Assembly (NCBI RefSeq): GCF_949987515.2
Contig: NC_082694.2
Coordinates: forward strand, 14,997,958-15,061,957
Reading direction: 5' to 3'
DNA: 64,000 bases
From: Delphinus delphis
Taxonomy: Eukaryota > Chordata > Mammalia > Artiodactyla > Delphinidae
Shown here: piece after piece, positions 12,501 to 26,200 of the stretch
Numbering within the stretch: the first letter of the stretch is position 1
How the letters are laid out: each line of letters opens with the position of its first letter
The notes under the pieces: model-generated
The model's input: the letters and a program-made list of their open reading frames with translations, nothing else
Database searches by the model: none
What the model was told of the DNA's origin: nothing
Program-made: the position numbers and the translations under genes

Positions 12501-15500
12501 AACCAGAAGAATGAAAGATCTTCTGCCTCCACTTTTAGTTAATCCTTTTTTTCCTTATAACTTTGAACCCTGAGCCCTTTCTCTAAAAAAATGAATGTTT
12601 GCAGGGTTTTTGGATCATCATGAAGTGTGAAGAAGCTTTGTAAACCATATCATTGTACAAATATAAGTTGTTATTAATGTTAATGTTTTATCTTAGAATA
12701 GAAAAGCTAAAACAAACAAACAAAATTACACGTTGGAAATTTCTCCCCAGGCCTATTAACCCCCAGCCCACCCCCCAGTTTTCCCCAAGGTCTAATCCTT
12801 GTCCCCGGGAAGTAGTGATGCATTTTTTCTTTCAGCAAAAGCTGCTCTGTCTCCTTCCTAGGGACACACCTCGGTAGTACCTTCTTTCTAAGTGTCCCTA
12901 GTCTCTTGACTGGCTCTGAGCTTAGATATTAGCTGTTTCCCAGCCAGTAATTCCACCCAGAGGGAAAATTGAGTGCCACGTCTTTTTAAGACTAGAATTG
13001 GAAATCTCTCGCTTTTTAAAATTAATGCTCTAGAAACTCATTAGTTAAGCAAAACACATTCTCACGGGAAGAGAAACAATAGTGAGAAAAACCAATTGAT
13101 CAAGAGTTTTAAAACTGTCAGGTAGTTTTAAAACTGACTTCCCTGGCGGTGAGGTGGTTAAGACTACGCCTTCCAATGCAGGGGGTGTGGGTTCGATCCC
13201 TGGTCGGGGAACTAAGATCCCACATGCCTCGTGGCCAAAAATTAAAAACATAAAAAAAAAACCAGAAGCAATATTGTAATAACTTCAATAAGGACTTGAA
13301 AAATGGTCCACATAAAAAAAATCTTCAAAAAAATCCCCCCAAACTGTGAGGTATCCAGGCCACCTTATTCCCCTTGCCATTTGAACCATATCCTAGGCCT
13401 CTTCCACCTGCCCACTTCTCAGGCCTGGTAAACCAATCTTGCTTTTGACCTGTCTCATAACTTGAAAAATAATGCCCTTTTACTTTCCCTGGAGATCCTA
13501 TCCCTAGAACAGTTCCAGTGCTGACAATAGTGTTATTAAAGTCACCTGTTTAAGACAGCCGGTCTAAGTAAAGCTGGCGTTCTGTGAATTAGGGATGCTT
13601 CTTCCCCAGACTGCGTGTGGGGTTTTTCCCCCCTAGAATCTAGTATTTCCTGTTAGATTGTGAGCTTCTGGCCATGAGTGACTCTGGATTCTTTTCCTTT
13701 GTTTCTTGCTTAGCAAAAACCCAAAACCCAAAACCAAACTTTGCTAACTTGTCTGGTGTTTTGCACTCATTAAACCTCGTTGATGGATCTGAAGAATAAA
13801 CTTTTTGATGCCTCCACTCCTGCTCTGCCCGAAATGGTAGCCACTTGCCATGTGTGGCTATTTAAATTAATTGAAATGAAGTAAATTTTAATATTCAATT
13901 CCTCAGTCTTTACTCACCCGCTTTCAAGTCCTCAGCAGCCAGTGTGGCTGGTGGCTGACACAGGGATAGAACGTTCCCACCATCGCAGAAAGTTCTCTTA
14001 GGCAGCACTGTCCCAAGCCTTCTGTTAAGCCTCTTGGGTTCTCCTTTGCCTTATTTCCATCTTCTCGCCTGCAGTGCTCTGCTTTGACAAGGGCCCCTCC
14101 CTTACCCACTTAGCCCTTTGGGGCCTCTGTATATGAGGTTCACGAGGAAAATGGGCAGATGGAGACTCAGCCTGCGGCATTGCCCATGGTCGATCTTTCC
14201 GTTTCTTCATCTTCTCTCCTGGTCCGGCTCTGCTTTCACACCGTGACCTCCACTTTGCTGACTTGCCAGCCAAAGCTCAGGTACTTTGCCTGCAGTTATG
14301 GTCAGTGGCCACCAGGGTATAGCCAAGCCTTGGTTATAGCCCTAGCATCTGAACACCTAGGCACAATCACAGAGAGATAAATTATAGTGTTTTTCCACTC
14401 ATAAAAAAAAAAAAATTTCCACTCAATTTTGCTTTAAAAACAAACTCTTTAAACAGTTCAGCAGAAATAGTTTTAAAAATGTCCTCTCCCTCTGATCCTT
14501 ATTTTTTATCCATCACTGCTTTATCTAAACCTCTTGCTTGAATAAAAATACTGCTTTCAAACGACATGGAACTTTATTCTTGGAACCAGAAGCTCATTCT
14601 GGAAAGTTCATAAGCCTAGTGATTTGGGGCTTCTGACCAGACTGGAGTTGTTTGCCTTTGCCTTTGTTTTTTTTCTTGCCAAAACCCCCCACAATAGACA
14701 AAAGCAAAAACTACCTGTTTACGATTAATCAGAGGGCAGGTGTTCATTTTCTTTTTCTAAAACCTCCCTGTATCCACTCATGCTTTGAATGTATTTCCAA
14801 GGAAGAAGAGAAGACTGCTGTCCCTTTTGGATCCCCGTGTCTCCCTTGTCTGGCTTCGCACACTTGTGTCTGCTGAATCTAAGTGGCTGAGGACTCTAGG
14901 AAGTTTCATGCTCGTCCCTTCACCCCCTCAGAGGAACATTTCCCAGCCTCTGCGCTAGCTTATGTCAAGTTAGCCCTCTTTCTTCTGTTGAAGCCAAGGA
15001 CTGTGTAACATAAAATTAATATTTAGAGTTCACCATGGCAACCATTTAAACACCAAGATTACATAAACTGTTATGGACAACCTGCTGAAAAAATTTAGGT
15101 AGAGGGTAGGGAATACTTCCCTCCCAGACAAATCAGCTTGCCCTGGAGCCTATTTCCAAAACCTGAAGCAGCACCTGAAGCCTTGTCCACTGTGGTTCCA
15201 CCACACTCGCCTTTGTTCCTCGACACCCTGTCTTCCTCCCGATGTTTCTACTTGGAATGTTACCTCACCTTACTCCACTCCATAGATGGTGAGGTGGATT
15301 GAAACAAACAAGAGACTCAGTCTCACAAGTCAGCAGAAGGCGGAGTTGCCGGTCTGATATTACTTGCCAAATCTCTGTTCCGAGTTTGCCTGTGGAGATC
15401 ATATGTAGCTGGAGGCATCGAGGGTCCCAGTGGAAAGAGAGAAGCCCACCTGCCTGCCTGACCTCTGAGAAGAGCCTGGTTGAACCTAGGAGGTCTGAGA

Positions 15501-17176
15501 AAGCACTTGGCTGTGGTGATGCGCCTTCCTTCCTGGTCACCTCCTCCCCCCGACTCCTGTCTCCTGCCCTCACTCCCTCAGTGTTGGGGGGAATTCTCCA
15601 GGGCCCCGCCTTGCTCTCCTCTCCATCCCAGAGCCACTCATCCTTTCCCTCACCTTCAGCTGTCACCACCTGTTGCTCCTGGTTCCCAGATAGGCTCCTC
15701 TCCCCAGGTCTCAAGTCCAGCATTTCTGGTCCTCTGAACATCTCCTCCCTGTCTCCTGGTACCTTCAGTCAGCATCTCTCTAACTCCAAATGTGTCCCTC
15801 CTCTTGTGTCCCAAATCTCTGATGATGACAAAATCACCATCCTCTCTGGACCCCAAGCTCCAAATTTCAGTCATCTTTGAGTTCCTCCTTCCTCTGATTG
15901 GCTCTTCAAGTCCTGCCCATTTGATACCCCTTCCTTCCTTCCTTCCATCCACGCCCTCTTCCAGGCACCCTCCCTTCTAGCTTGGACTATTGCAGTAGCC
16001 ACTCAAGGGGTCACTGCCACTCTCCCTTCCTGTTTGAGGCCTGTGCATTTGGCCCTGATCCCAACCTTCCTGTCTAGTCTCTCCTGACCTTTCTGGTTCT
16101 TGTACACTGTACTTACAGCACCACCTTCAGTGCTGTTCTAGAAATAGCAACTCTGCTGTTTCTAGAATTTTCTCTTCCTGCCTCTACTGTTGCTAGTTCA
16201 TCTGCCCCTGTTCCCACCTGTTTGAAATCCTGTCCACCCTTCAAGGTCAAGAGCCACCTCCTTCACAGCAGCCTCCTTAGATTCCTGGGGGAACTGGTCT
16301 CTCACTTCATGGCACCCCAGTGGCCCTCTTGTAGTCATTTATATCCTTGTCTTACCTGCACCTCTACTAGGTGCACAGTAAATGGTAAAGGGATGAAGGA
16401 TGGCTGTTCATATTTTTAGCTGTCACAGCCAGGAGAGCAATGCTTAGCAACAAGTATGGGCTTTGGAAATATGCAGACCCAGGTTAAAAAAATCCCAGCT
16501 CCAGGACTTCCCAGGCGGTCCAGTGGTTAAGATTCTGTGCTTCCAGTGAAGGGGGTGCAGGTTCGATCCCTGGTCGGGGAATTAAGATCCCACATGCCAC
16601 GCGGCCTAGCCAAAAAAACAAACCAAAAAAACCCCACCTCCCCCACTTGCTGTTGCACCTCTATGAGCCTCAGCCTCTCCACCTGCAAAATGGGCATGAT
16701 AATGGTTTTTGCCACAAAACAGTCATGAGTCGATGTCCATAGAGATTTCCCAGGAGGCAGAGCTCATGCTGAGGCCACCTGTTGGTCACTTCTCCTGTGT
16801 CAGTTTGCTCTCTAAGGTTGACCATGATCTTCACTCACTATTGAACCAATAAGAGAAACAAGTCCGATGCTGGCATTGGGAAGTTATTTACAGTCCAGAC
16901 TCTTGTGGAGAGGAGGCTGTCTCCTGCTTGTGCGGATCTCTTCCCGTCTTTTCTCTGTGGTGCGGTAGCTTGGGCACAGTTGGGGCGTTGCCTGCGCCCT
17001 TGTCCCTCCCTGTCCACCTTGCCTGTGCTGTGTGGCCCTGGGCAAGCCACTCTCCCACCCTGGGCTTCAGGTCCCTCATTGCTCTGGGCCCGACTTCCGT
17101 CTCCTCGTTCAGCCTTGAGGTGAGCAGTGTCCGAGTGGCAGCGTCTATATAACACGTGAGCCCCTGCCCCAAACCC

Positions 17177-17231
<55 letters not shown>

Positions 17232-20200
17232 GAATGTCAACCTGTGGGTTGTTAGGACAGGAAGGAGCCTTCGGTGCCACTTACTTCACAGGGGAGGACA
17301 CCGAGATCCCAGTGCCCAAGGTCATGCTGCTGGGCTGAGAGCGATACTCCAGTTCCCAGTCCTGTGTTCCTGCATCACTCCAGACACCCCCATGGCCCCT
17401 CCCCTCCACACACACTGAACTGACAATTCCTGACCACATTCTGCTTGGATCACACCCCCAGGCCCTGAGCCCCCATGACTGAGAGCCTGAGGGATGCCTG
17501 TCTGCCCCTGAGAATTGTAGAGCGAGTCCCAGCCCAGGGTACTTTTAAGGTTGTCTGCCTGTGCCTCTGACCGTTTTATCTGGAACACCTCTAGGAGTCA
17601 GGAAGGTACATTCATATGCGAGAGACAGCCAGCAGCTGCCCCCAAGGCAGGCTCCCACTTTGCCTTGAGGCAAGGCTGGGGCCACACTTAAATGCAGGTG
17701 GTGGGTCGCAAGTTACCTTAAGAGACTAAAGATAGTTTCTTTAAAGCTTTATCACTGTCCTAATATAACATGGTACCTTAACTGTACTTCAGTAAAAAGA
17801 AATGAGGATATTGAAAAGCAAAACAAATAAACAAAGCGTATCACTGTGATAAAGTGGGAAGTCGTAATCTTAGCTCCGCTTTTCACTGAGCAAACTTGTC
17901 TTGCGGATGCCCCACCTCTGGGTCCCCTACCCGACTCCTACTCCTTGAAGAGAGATCTGCCACAGCTTTAACCTCCCCTCGGGGCCTGGCCTTTCCAAGG
18001 AGGAAGCCTGGACCAAGCAGAGCTTCCAGCTGGGTCTCACTGGTGGCCTTCTACACACGAGGGCTGGACAGCTGCTGCGTGTGGAGCCCTTCCCGGTGAC
18101 CCCCACACCCCATCACCTGGGTGCTGTCATTGTCCTGCACAGCCCTGTCTCGCTTCCCAGATCCAGGTCTTCATCTCCTCAGCAGCTGCTGTCAGCACCT
18201 CAGATCCAGCCTGGCCTGAGGTGTTGGCCAGTGTTCCCAACCGGCCTTCCCTCACCAGTTAATGTTCCTTTTTGCGCTTCATCTCCCATTAAGGGCACTT
18301 TATTGCAGACATCCATGTGCCCAGCTCCAACCTGAGGAAGGAAGGCAGGGCAGATACCAGGGGCCGTTCTCCATGTGTGCCCCGCAGTGTGTCCAGAATG
18401 TTCTCATGACTCTAAAATCCCACTGTCTTCACTTTGCTCACTACCCAGAAACCTTCAGTGGAGCTCTCATCGAAGTCCAGGTTCAGGCAAAATACAGTTT
18501 TTCCAGACTGATCTCCCACTCGTCACCAGCACCTGAGCCTCTTCTCCTCAGACTGGTTCAATCTCAGTTTCCCAAATGCACCTGGGTTTTCCACTCTCAC
18601 ACCTTGGCTCCGACCACTGTCTGGCCACAATGTCCTTCCCCTCTCTTTCTGATGGTACAGCCCTTGCCTCGCTCAAGTCTGAGCTCTTGGACGAGGCCTC
18701 CCTGGGTATTCTAGCCAACAGTACTCTCTCTCCGTCCCCTGAGCTTCTGTCGTATGTTTTGTCGTCTGTCATTTGCTGTCTTGCACGCGTTTGTGTCTCG
18801 ATGCCTCAGCCAGACTGGGAGAACCTTGGAGTAGGAACCGTGTCCTGTTTCCTATTTGTGTTTGTTTCCCCCGCGGGGCTTCACTGAGCGCTTCAGGAAC
18901 TCTCCAGCAGCGTTGGCTGCGAAGGAAGGAACGAAGAAGTGAGTGAGTGAATGAGTGACTTGTAGGAGGCCAGGGCAGCATGGCTCCCTTCAACCCATTT
19001 TGTAGGTTTGGTGCCCATGGCTTTTTTTTTTCTTTTCCCTTTTATCAGGTGGTTCGACTCTTTCCTTTTGTCTCCTCTTTGGACCTCAGAGAAGGGCAGG
19101 TAACCCCGCTGAGAGATGTGACTAACTCCAAACTGAACCCTTCGGGGATGGAAGCCAGCAGCCACCTGTGCCCACTGGCCCATGGTCTGGATCGGAGCCA
19201 GGTGTCTCTCCTCCCGACAGCTGTGTGTGTACATGTGTGTTAATCCCAGAGCCGAGGCCCTGTCAGCCTCCTCCCAGAGCCTCTTATTGTGTTGATTTGG
19301 TAGCATCTAACATGCAATTAACTTATTTGGTTTTTTGGTTTGTTTGTTTCATGCCTGGAGAATGAATTGAATTTGACGATTGATGCTACGGTGGGAAGAA
19401 TCCTTTCTCTCTCTTTTGTTTGTTAATCCAATTCTATGTCACGAACGAGGCCCTTGCCTTCGTGCAGCATGTTGGGAAGGAGCCTGCTTGGCCTCGATGT
19501 GGAGCATGTATAGCTGTAGAGGTTAACTGTTTTAGCGAGGTGGAAACCCTGTGGGAATTTAGAAGGAAGTACTAACTCTTTCTTTCAAATATTTGAATCG
19601 CCGGTGGGAAATGTGCTTATGCTGGTGGCTTTGTTATCAACTGCCTGACTCACTAAAGCCTTTTGTCTTTATTCTCATTGTCCTCAGTTGAAGGCAGTAG
19701 AAACCATGTGAGGTGAGGTGGGCTAAACTTTGTGCTCTGCTGGAGCTCCCTCCTGTCACTTGTGTCCCTGTCACTGGTGTCCCTTCCCCTGTGTGTCCCT
19801 CTGGAAAAGAGGACCTCGTCGAGGGCTTGCAACCAAACTTAGTAACTGTTGACTCGGGGTTCTGTGGGCCCTAATGGCAGGTATTCTATTAGTGGTAAAT
19901 TGTTTTACTTAGAATATCAGCTTTTTAAAGGTCTGGGTTTTCCCAGGAACACACTCCCTCCTCTGACTAAGAAAAGCATCAAAATATAGAAAATTTGCTG
20001 TGTGTTAGCTACATGGATTGCTTATTCCTTACAAATTGGGGGAAGGATGAGGAATTAAAGTTCCCAGATTCACAACATTGTAAATCAACTGTACTCCAAT
20101 AAAAATTAATTGTAAAAATTAAAAAAAATTTACAGTACCTATACATATAAATTTGGACATAAAAGTACATATAAGTCCCTAAGGTTTATATCTTGAATCC

Positions 20201-23200
20201 ATCTATAAAATTAGAAAAATGTAGTAATTAAATACAAATGAAAAACTACATCAATAAAATTGAAATACAAAAAAGATCTCAGATTAATAGAAAATTCAGT
20301 GACACAGTTTACTTTTTTAAATTTACTTTTATTTATTTATTTTTGGCTGCGTTGGGTCTTTGTTCCTGCACACAGGCTTTCTCTGGTTGCGGTGAGCAGG
20401 GGCTACTCTTTGTTGCGGTGCGTGGGCTTCTCGTTGTGGTGGCTTCTCTTGTTGCGGAGCACAGGCTCTAAGTGCATGGGCTTCAGTAGTTGCAGCACGT
20501 GGGCTCAGTAGTTGCGGCACGCAGGCACTAGAGCGCAGGCTCAGTAGTTGTGGTGCATGGGCTTAGTTGCTCTGCAGCATGTGGGATCTTCCCAGACCAG
20601 GGCTTGAACCCGTGTCCCCTGCATTGGCAGGTGGATTCTTAACCACTGTGCCACCAGGGAAGTCCCCACAGTTTACTTCTTAAAGTCCAATTTTCTAAGA
20701 GTTTTGGCCAGGAAAAAGAAAAGATTAAAGTAATCAGGAATAGATTCCCCTCCCTTGCCCCCAAGATACTTCTGTGGGATTTCTGGGGCTCTAGGAGCCC
20801 AGCTGAGAGAGCCACTGGGCCATATGTTGTTGACGTACCCAGAAAAAAGCAAGGTGAGTCTGTTAAAACAAACAGCATGTAAGCAAGCAGCCACAACAAA
20901 ACTGGGTAGACCCTGCTTATAATACCGTGGGGAATAAAGAGGTCAAAGTATGACAATACAAGTAGGAGATTAGTTTTCATGGAAGGCTGTGGATGTGTTC
21001 CTTTCTGGTCTGTTCTAGAGGCTGGGCTCTAGAGTGCACATGGGCTCAGCTGCCCCGTGGCATGTGGGATCTTAGTTCCCCAACCAGGGATCAAGTTTGT
21101 ATCCCCTGCATTGGAAGGTAGATTCTTAACCACTGGACCACCAGGGAAGTCCCATCTACTTCTACTTATTAAAAAGACTCTTTTGGAGTCTTTAGACATA
21201 GATTTTTCTGTGTGTCACTTTTGTATATGCAATAAAGGATACAGGCACCGTAAACTGATTGAAGTCTTTCTAACCTTCACTTTCAGAATCTGATTCTTCT
21301 GAATCACTTTTCAACTCCGCTCCTCAGTATCCGTTTAGGATGAGGCCGCATCACTCTCTGTGCTTTCTAGAGCGTTGGTGATGCAGAGCTTTCATCTCTG
21401 AGATTTTCATCCATGCTGCTGATGCCCATTCTGCCAGTTCTGATGTTGCCACTTTCTTCATCTGACTAGAAGGTGTCAGTAGAACGTGTTCTAGGCAACC
21501 TAGACTCAGATTCCTTCTTCAAGTGGGTCTTTTTTTAAAAAATCTTTTGGCTGCACCGCACGGCATGTGGGATCTTAGTTCCCTGACCAGGGATTAAACC
21601 CAAGCCCCCTGCATTGGAAGGGTGGAGTCTTAACCACTGTGCCACCGGGGAAGTCCCAGTTGGGTCTTAAATGGTTTGTTAACAGTGAACAGTCAGGAGT
21701 TTCCATTGTCTGGTCATGCCTTTGGGAATAACAACTAAGTGCATTCATGTGTAGGCAGTGACATCAAAGACAAGGCAACAGCAATCGTAAGACCCTCCCC
21801 AGTTTTCAGAGGTGAAAAAATGTATGTCTTGTAATGGACGATAGTTATCCACGAGAAGTCTAGGAGTAAATGGGCACCGTCGGTATTCCAGTGACTTAGT
21901 GATGCCAGTGATGTCAAGGCTCCGGGTGGATGTCTCTGCAAGTCTCCTCGTCACAAGGTGGCAGTTCCCATACTCAAAGGCAGAAGGCAGGGAGCAGGGT
22001 CAGGCCTTTCTCCTTCTGCATGTGAGAGAGAGAAAATATCTTTCCCAGAAATCCCTTAGCAGATTTCCCCTTACCTCCCATTGGCCAGAACTGCATCACA
22101 TGGCCATGCATAATAGCTAGGAGGGAGTTTGGGAAATCTGTTTTTTTTTTCTCACCATTTCGAGAACGGAATTGGGAATGACTTTTGGATGGTCAACTAA
22201 CAGTCTGTCCCACTGTGGTCAAATACATTTGGGATATGCTGAGTCAAACAACCCAAAACACTACGACTTCTCAAAGCTTTTCGTATGTGGCTCATTGAAT
22301 TATAGAATATGTTTTTAAGCTTTTCCAAATTTAGGGAGTCCAAATTTATTTTCCCAAAAATAAGGAACCCAGTTTTGCAGTATACCAGAGAACCACTCTT
22401 GGGCTGTTCCCAGAATAAGAAAACGAAGGTTCTCAGAGCAGAGCTGAATCGGCCGGTGGAATAAGGTCTGTGGAAAGTGAATGGAGATGAGGTTTGGAGT
22501 AGAGACTGAGCAGGGCTGAGAGGTTTACAGCTGAGAGGGCTATATTGATTTGAACCGTCTCAGATTGTTTTGATGGGTACGGGCTAATTTGTTTTCAAGA
22601 GCCTGTATCCATGCTGCCGTGGTTTCTTCTGAGACAGGACTCAGTCGATACTGAGCTGTTATTATCTCCTTTTCTTTCCTAACCTTTGCCACTTCCTGTC
22701 TTCATGATGCTAGTGATACTGGAGCAGGCCAGCTGGCTTCTGGGACTGGAACTGAGTGCTTTGCTGAAATGGTCATGGACATGCCTGCTGCCTCTTTCCC
22801 TCAGATACATTGCTGAGCCTTTGTAAGAGCTGGCAGACCCAGGGAAGGAGTTAGTCCGCCACCATTTATTTGGACTTAGAATCATGAAGCCCCTCCTAGT
22901 TTTTTTCCCAGAAGTGATCCTTTTTTTTTTTTTTTTTTTTTGGCTGCCCCCTGCAGCATGTGGGATCTTAGCTCCCCGACCAGGGATTGAACACGTGCCC
23001 CCTGTAGTGGAAGCACGGAATCTTAATCACTGGACCTCCAGGGAAGTTCCTAGATGTCATCTGGAATGTTTCTGAGTAGAATAATCATGGGTCATTGGCT
23101 GATGGATTTGGAGGGGATTATACTGGGAGCGGGTCTCCCCCCTCATTTTCTTGCCAAAGACCACCCAGCTGTCATGTCTAGAAGGTGAAGCCTCAAACCC

Positions 23201-26200
23201 CTTGCCCACCATCGTTCAGGAGCTGTATCTGAGGCAACCAGGGAGATTTCTGCCTTTCTCACATAATGCCCTCCAAACACCCCTTTGCCTGGATTTAGAA
23301 TTCTAGTTGTATATATTTTTTATTTTATTTTATTTATTTATTTTTAAATCTATTTTTATTTTTGGCTGCGTTGGGTCTTCGTTGCTGCACGTGGGCTTTC
23401 TCTAGCTGCGGCGAGGCGGGGGCTACTCTTCGTTGTGGTGCGCGGGCTTCTCATTGCGGCGGCTTCTCTTGTTGCGGAGCACAGGCTGTAGGCACACAGG
23501 CTTCAGTTGTTGCAGCACGCAAGCTCAGTAGTTGCGGCACGTGGGCTCTAGGGCGCACAGGCTTCCGTAGTTGTGGTGTGTGGGCTCAGTAGTTGTGGCA
23601 CACAGGCTTAGTTGCTCTGCGACATGTGGGATCTTCCCGGACCAGGGATCGAACCCGTGTCCCCGGCATTGGCAGATGGATTCTTAACCACTGTGCCACC
23701 AGGGAAGTCCTGTATGTATATTTGATTATTTAAATAGTTTTCTTTCTGCTGTTGTTAGTTTCCTGGAGACGTGGTTTTTAAATATCTTTGTAGGCTGAGA
23801 ACTTACCATTTTCATATTTTAATGCATCTTTGTTTCATTCTGACATTTTTTCTAAAACTGTCTGCAAGCTCCTTTGTCTTCCCCCGTTGCCTCTAATGAA
23901 CTCATTCTGTGTTTGCTCCTTTAGCTAACTGACTCTTTTGCTAAAGTTACTTCAGTGAATTACTGTGCTTTGTTGGCTCATTTTCATTACTATTTAAGTA
24001 AAGTGAAAAAAAAAATCTCCAAACCCTTCTGCCATCTCTGAAAGCCTCTTAACTAATGCTGTCATGGCCCTTGTTGGTTTCGTCAATCCCACCCCCCAGC
24101 CCAGAGCCCTTGTTAGCTGCTCTCGCTGATTTTGTGCTGATTTGCTGGTTCTGTTCTATCTGCGGTGCCTATGGTCCCCACGTCCTCTAGCCCTCTAGGA
24201 CTACTCTTTCCTTCATTATTCAAATAAAATACCTCCGCTCCCGATCCATGCATGCCATGTACCTATGGGAAGTCTGCATGCCCGTGAGTGTTTCTGAAGA
24301 TACCCAAGTTTATCAATCTGCCTAGTGGTTACTTGCCTGTCACCTCTTGCTCCGAATCCCAGCCCGGTTCTCAATAATCCACGTCTCCTTACCAGCCCCT
24401 CCGCCCTCGGGTTTCCTTCTCCCCCGAACACAGCTCTCCCCCTCCAGCCCCTGAGGCACACCTCAAGCAATGCTGTCATCCCTTTGCCTTCCTTATACTC
24501 TTCTCACTTTGACAGATTCTCTCATCCAGACAGCGAGGCCCTTCCCTTTCATAAGTATAATGGATTGATCTTGCTTTTCCTAAACAAAAGAACAGTTTCC
24601 CCCTGAGACAGCTTCTGTGGCTCCTTGAGAATGAGAAATGGTTACGGTCAACAGTGTTTTGTCGCGTGTGTGTCTTTTTTTAATATCATCTTTTTCCTTC
24701 CTGATTCGTTACTTTGGGTATTTTATGGAGCTCAAAGGTGACAGTGGCAGTCAGTGTGACTCACGGACAGTCGTGTGAACAGATAAAAGAAATGGCTGTT
24801 GTCATATGTTTAAAAAATACTGTCTGCATTTTATTTCCTTTGAAAAGAGTAAGGACTGAGCACATAGATTATGAAGTTCTGATATTCTAGCCAGATCCTT
24901 GTGTCCTGGGAACGGAGCAAAATGTAGCTCTATAAGGATTTTGATTTATGTAAAGCCCGAGAAGCCGCAGACAAGCCCTGTAGAGTAGGAACCGAAGGCA
25001 GCAGTCGTTTCCTCGGCCCTGAGTCTGGCCGAGGCTCGGGCTTATTGTGGGGGGCGTCTGAAGGAGAGGAAGGAGCCTGGAGCCAGAAGAACAATTCCTG
25101 AGCCCACAGGAGGCCCTAGAACATTCTGGGCCTGGATCCCCTCAGTGTCCCCTGCAAGTACACCAGGCAGCTGCCCCTCTGCAGAGTATTCCAGGGGACT
25201 GGCCTCCACCTGGCTGACCATCAGAGCCCCCCTCGGTTGCGTTCGCCCGCCACAGCTGCCCCGGTCTGTGGGGCAGGCCTCTGACGTGTGCCCCGTCCTG
25301 TGTTGTGTCCAGGGACAGGGTGCCTTATCAGAGAGACTCCGGAGCTTCAGCATGCAGGATCTCTCCACCATCAGGGGAGACGGCGCCCCTGCTCCCTCCG
25401 GCCCCCCGCCACCGGGGCCCGGGCGGGCCAGCGGCAAACACGGCCAGCCTAAGATGTCCAGGAGTGCTTCCGAGAGCGCTGGCAGCTCAGGTAGGTGTCA
25501 CTTCCCTTCCCCTCTTTTCCACCTCGTAGGCCTTGCTTTCGTGAAGGGAGACCCAGGCCCCCCTAGGGCCCTTGCCCCAAGGACTCGCCACCCATACAGA
25601 CGTCCATCAGACCGTGCCAGGCCAGCCAAGGGGCAGAGCACCACTTGGGCCAGGGCAGAGGGCTGGCCTTGGGGACTCTGATCAGGGGCAGGGTTGGGTC
25701 ACCTGCACCAAAGGGCCCCATCTCCTCCATCTGATTATGTGGGGGTGGGGGTGTTGAGTAGTAGTACCTGGACCAAGCCTAGAGGCGACAGGCCCAGCTG
25801 GACCTGGGCCAAGGCAGCTTTCTCTGTGTTCTTCTTCTCTGACCCCACACTCCCAGGAGGGCTTACCTGTCGTGAGCACCTGAGTGTCTCCTCCCACCCA
25901 GCCAGGGCTTACAGCACAGTATCCCTTTTCCCTGCACGGTATTTCCTGTCCTGTCTCTCACTCTACCATCTCCTCCCCTCCCTGAGCCACCATGCCCCAT
26001 GCATAACCTCGGCCACCACATGCAAACGCCACACTAGCTCTGAGGTCTAATTCCTGTGGAGGCCAGGGCTTTACGGAAACCACACCTCTACCTCGATGTC
26101 TACCCCTGGTAGAGGGGTACCTGGGCCAGGATTGGCCTGGAACTTCGTTTAAAAGTGCAGAGTCCTGGGCCCCCCCCACCGGGGGATTCAGTAGGTCTAG

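Larger units (their letters stand above)
9185..25312 (+). other. REEP1: REEP1 intron 5
   Basis: 16 kb with SINEs, L2, MIR and MER5 remnants and one GA microsatellite. Apart from these, nothing coding is recognised. Confidence 0.8.

Noticed and set aside
15265..15880. Overlapping open frames of 158 and 193 codons
   Set aside because: They lie in pyrimidine-rich intron sequence next to an L2-like remnant, on opposite strands, with no family resemblance.
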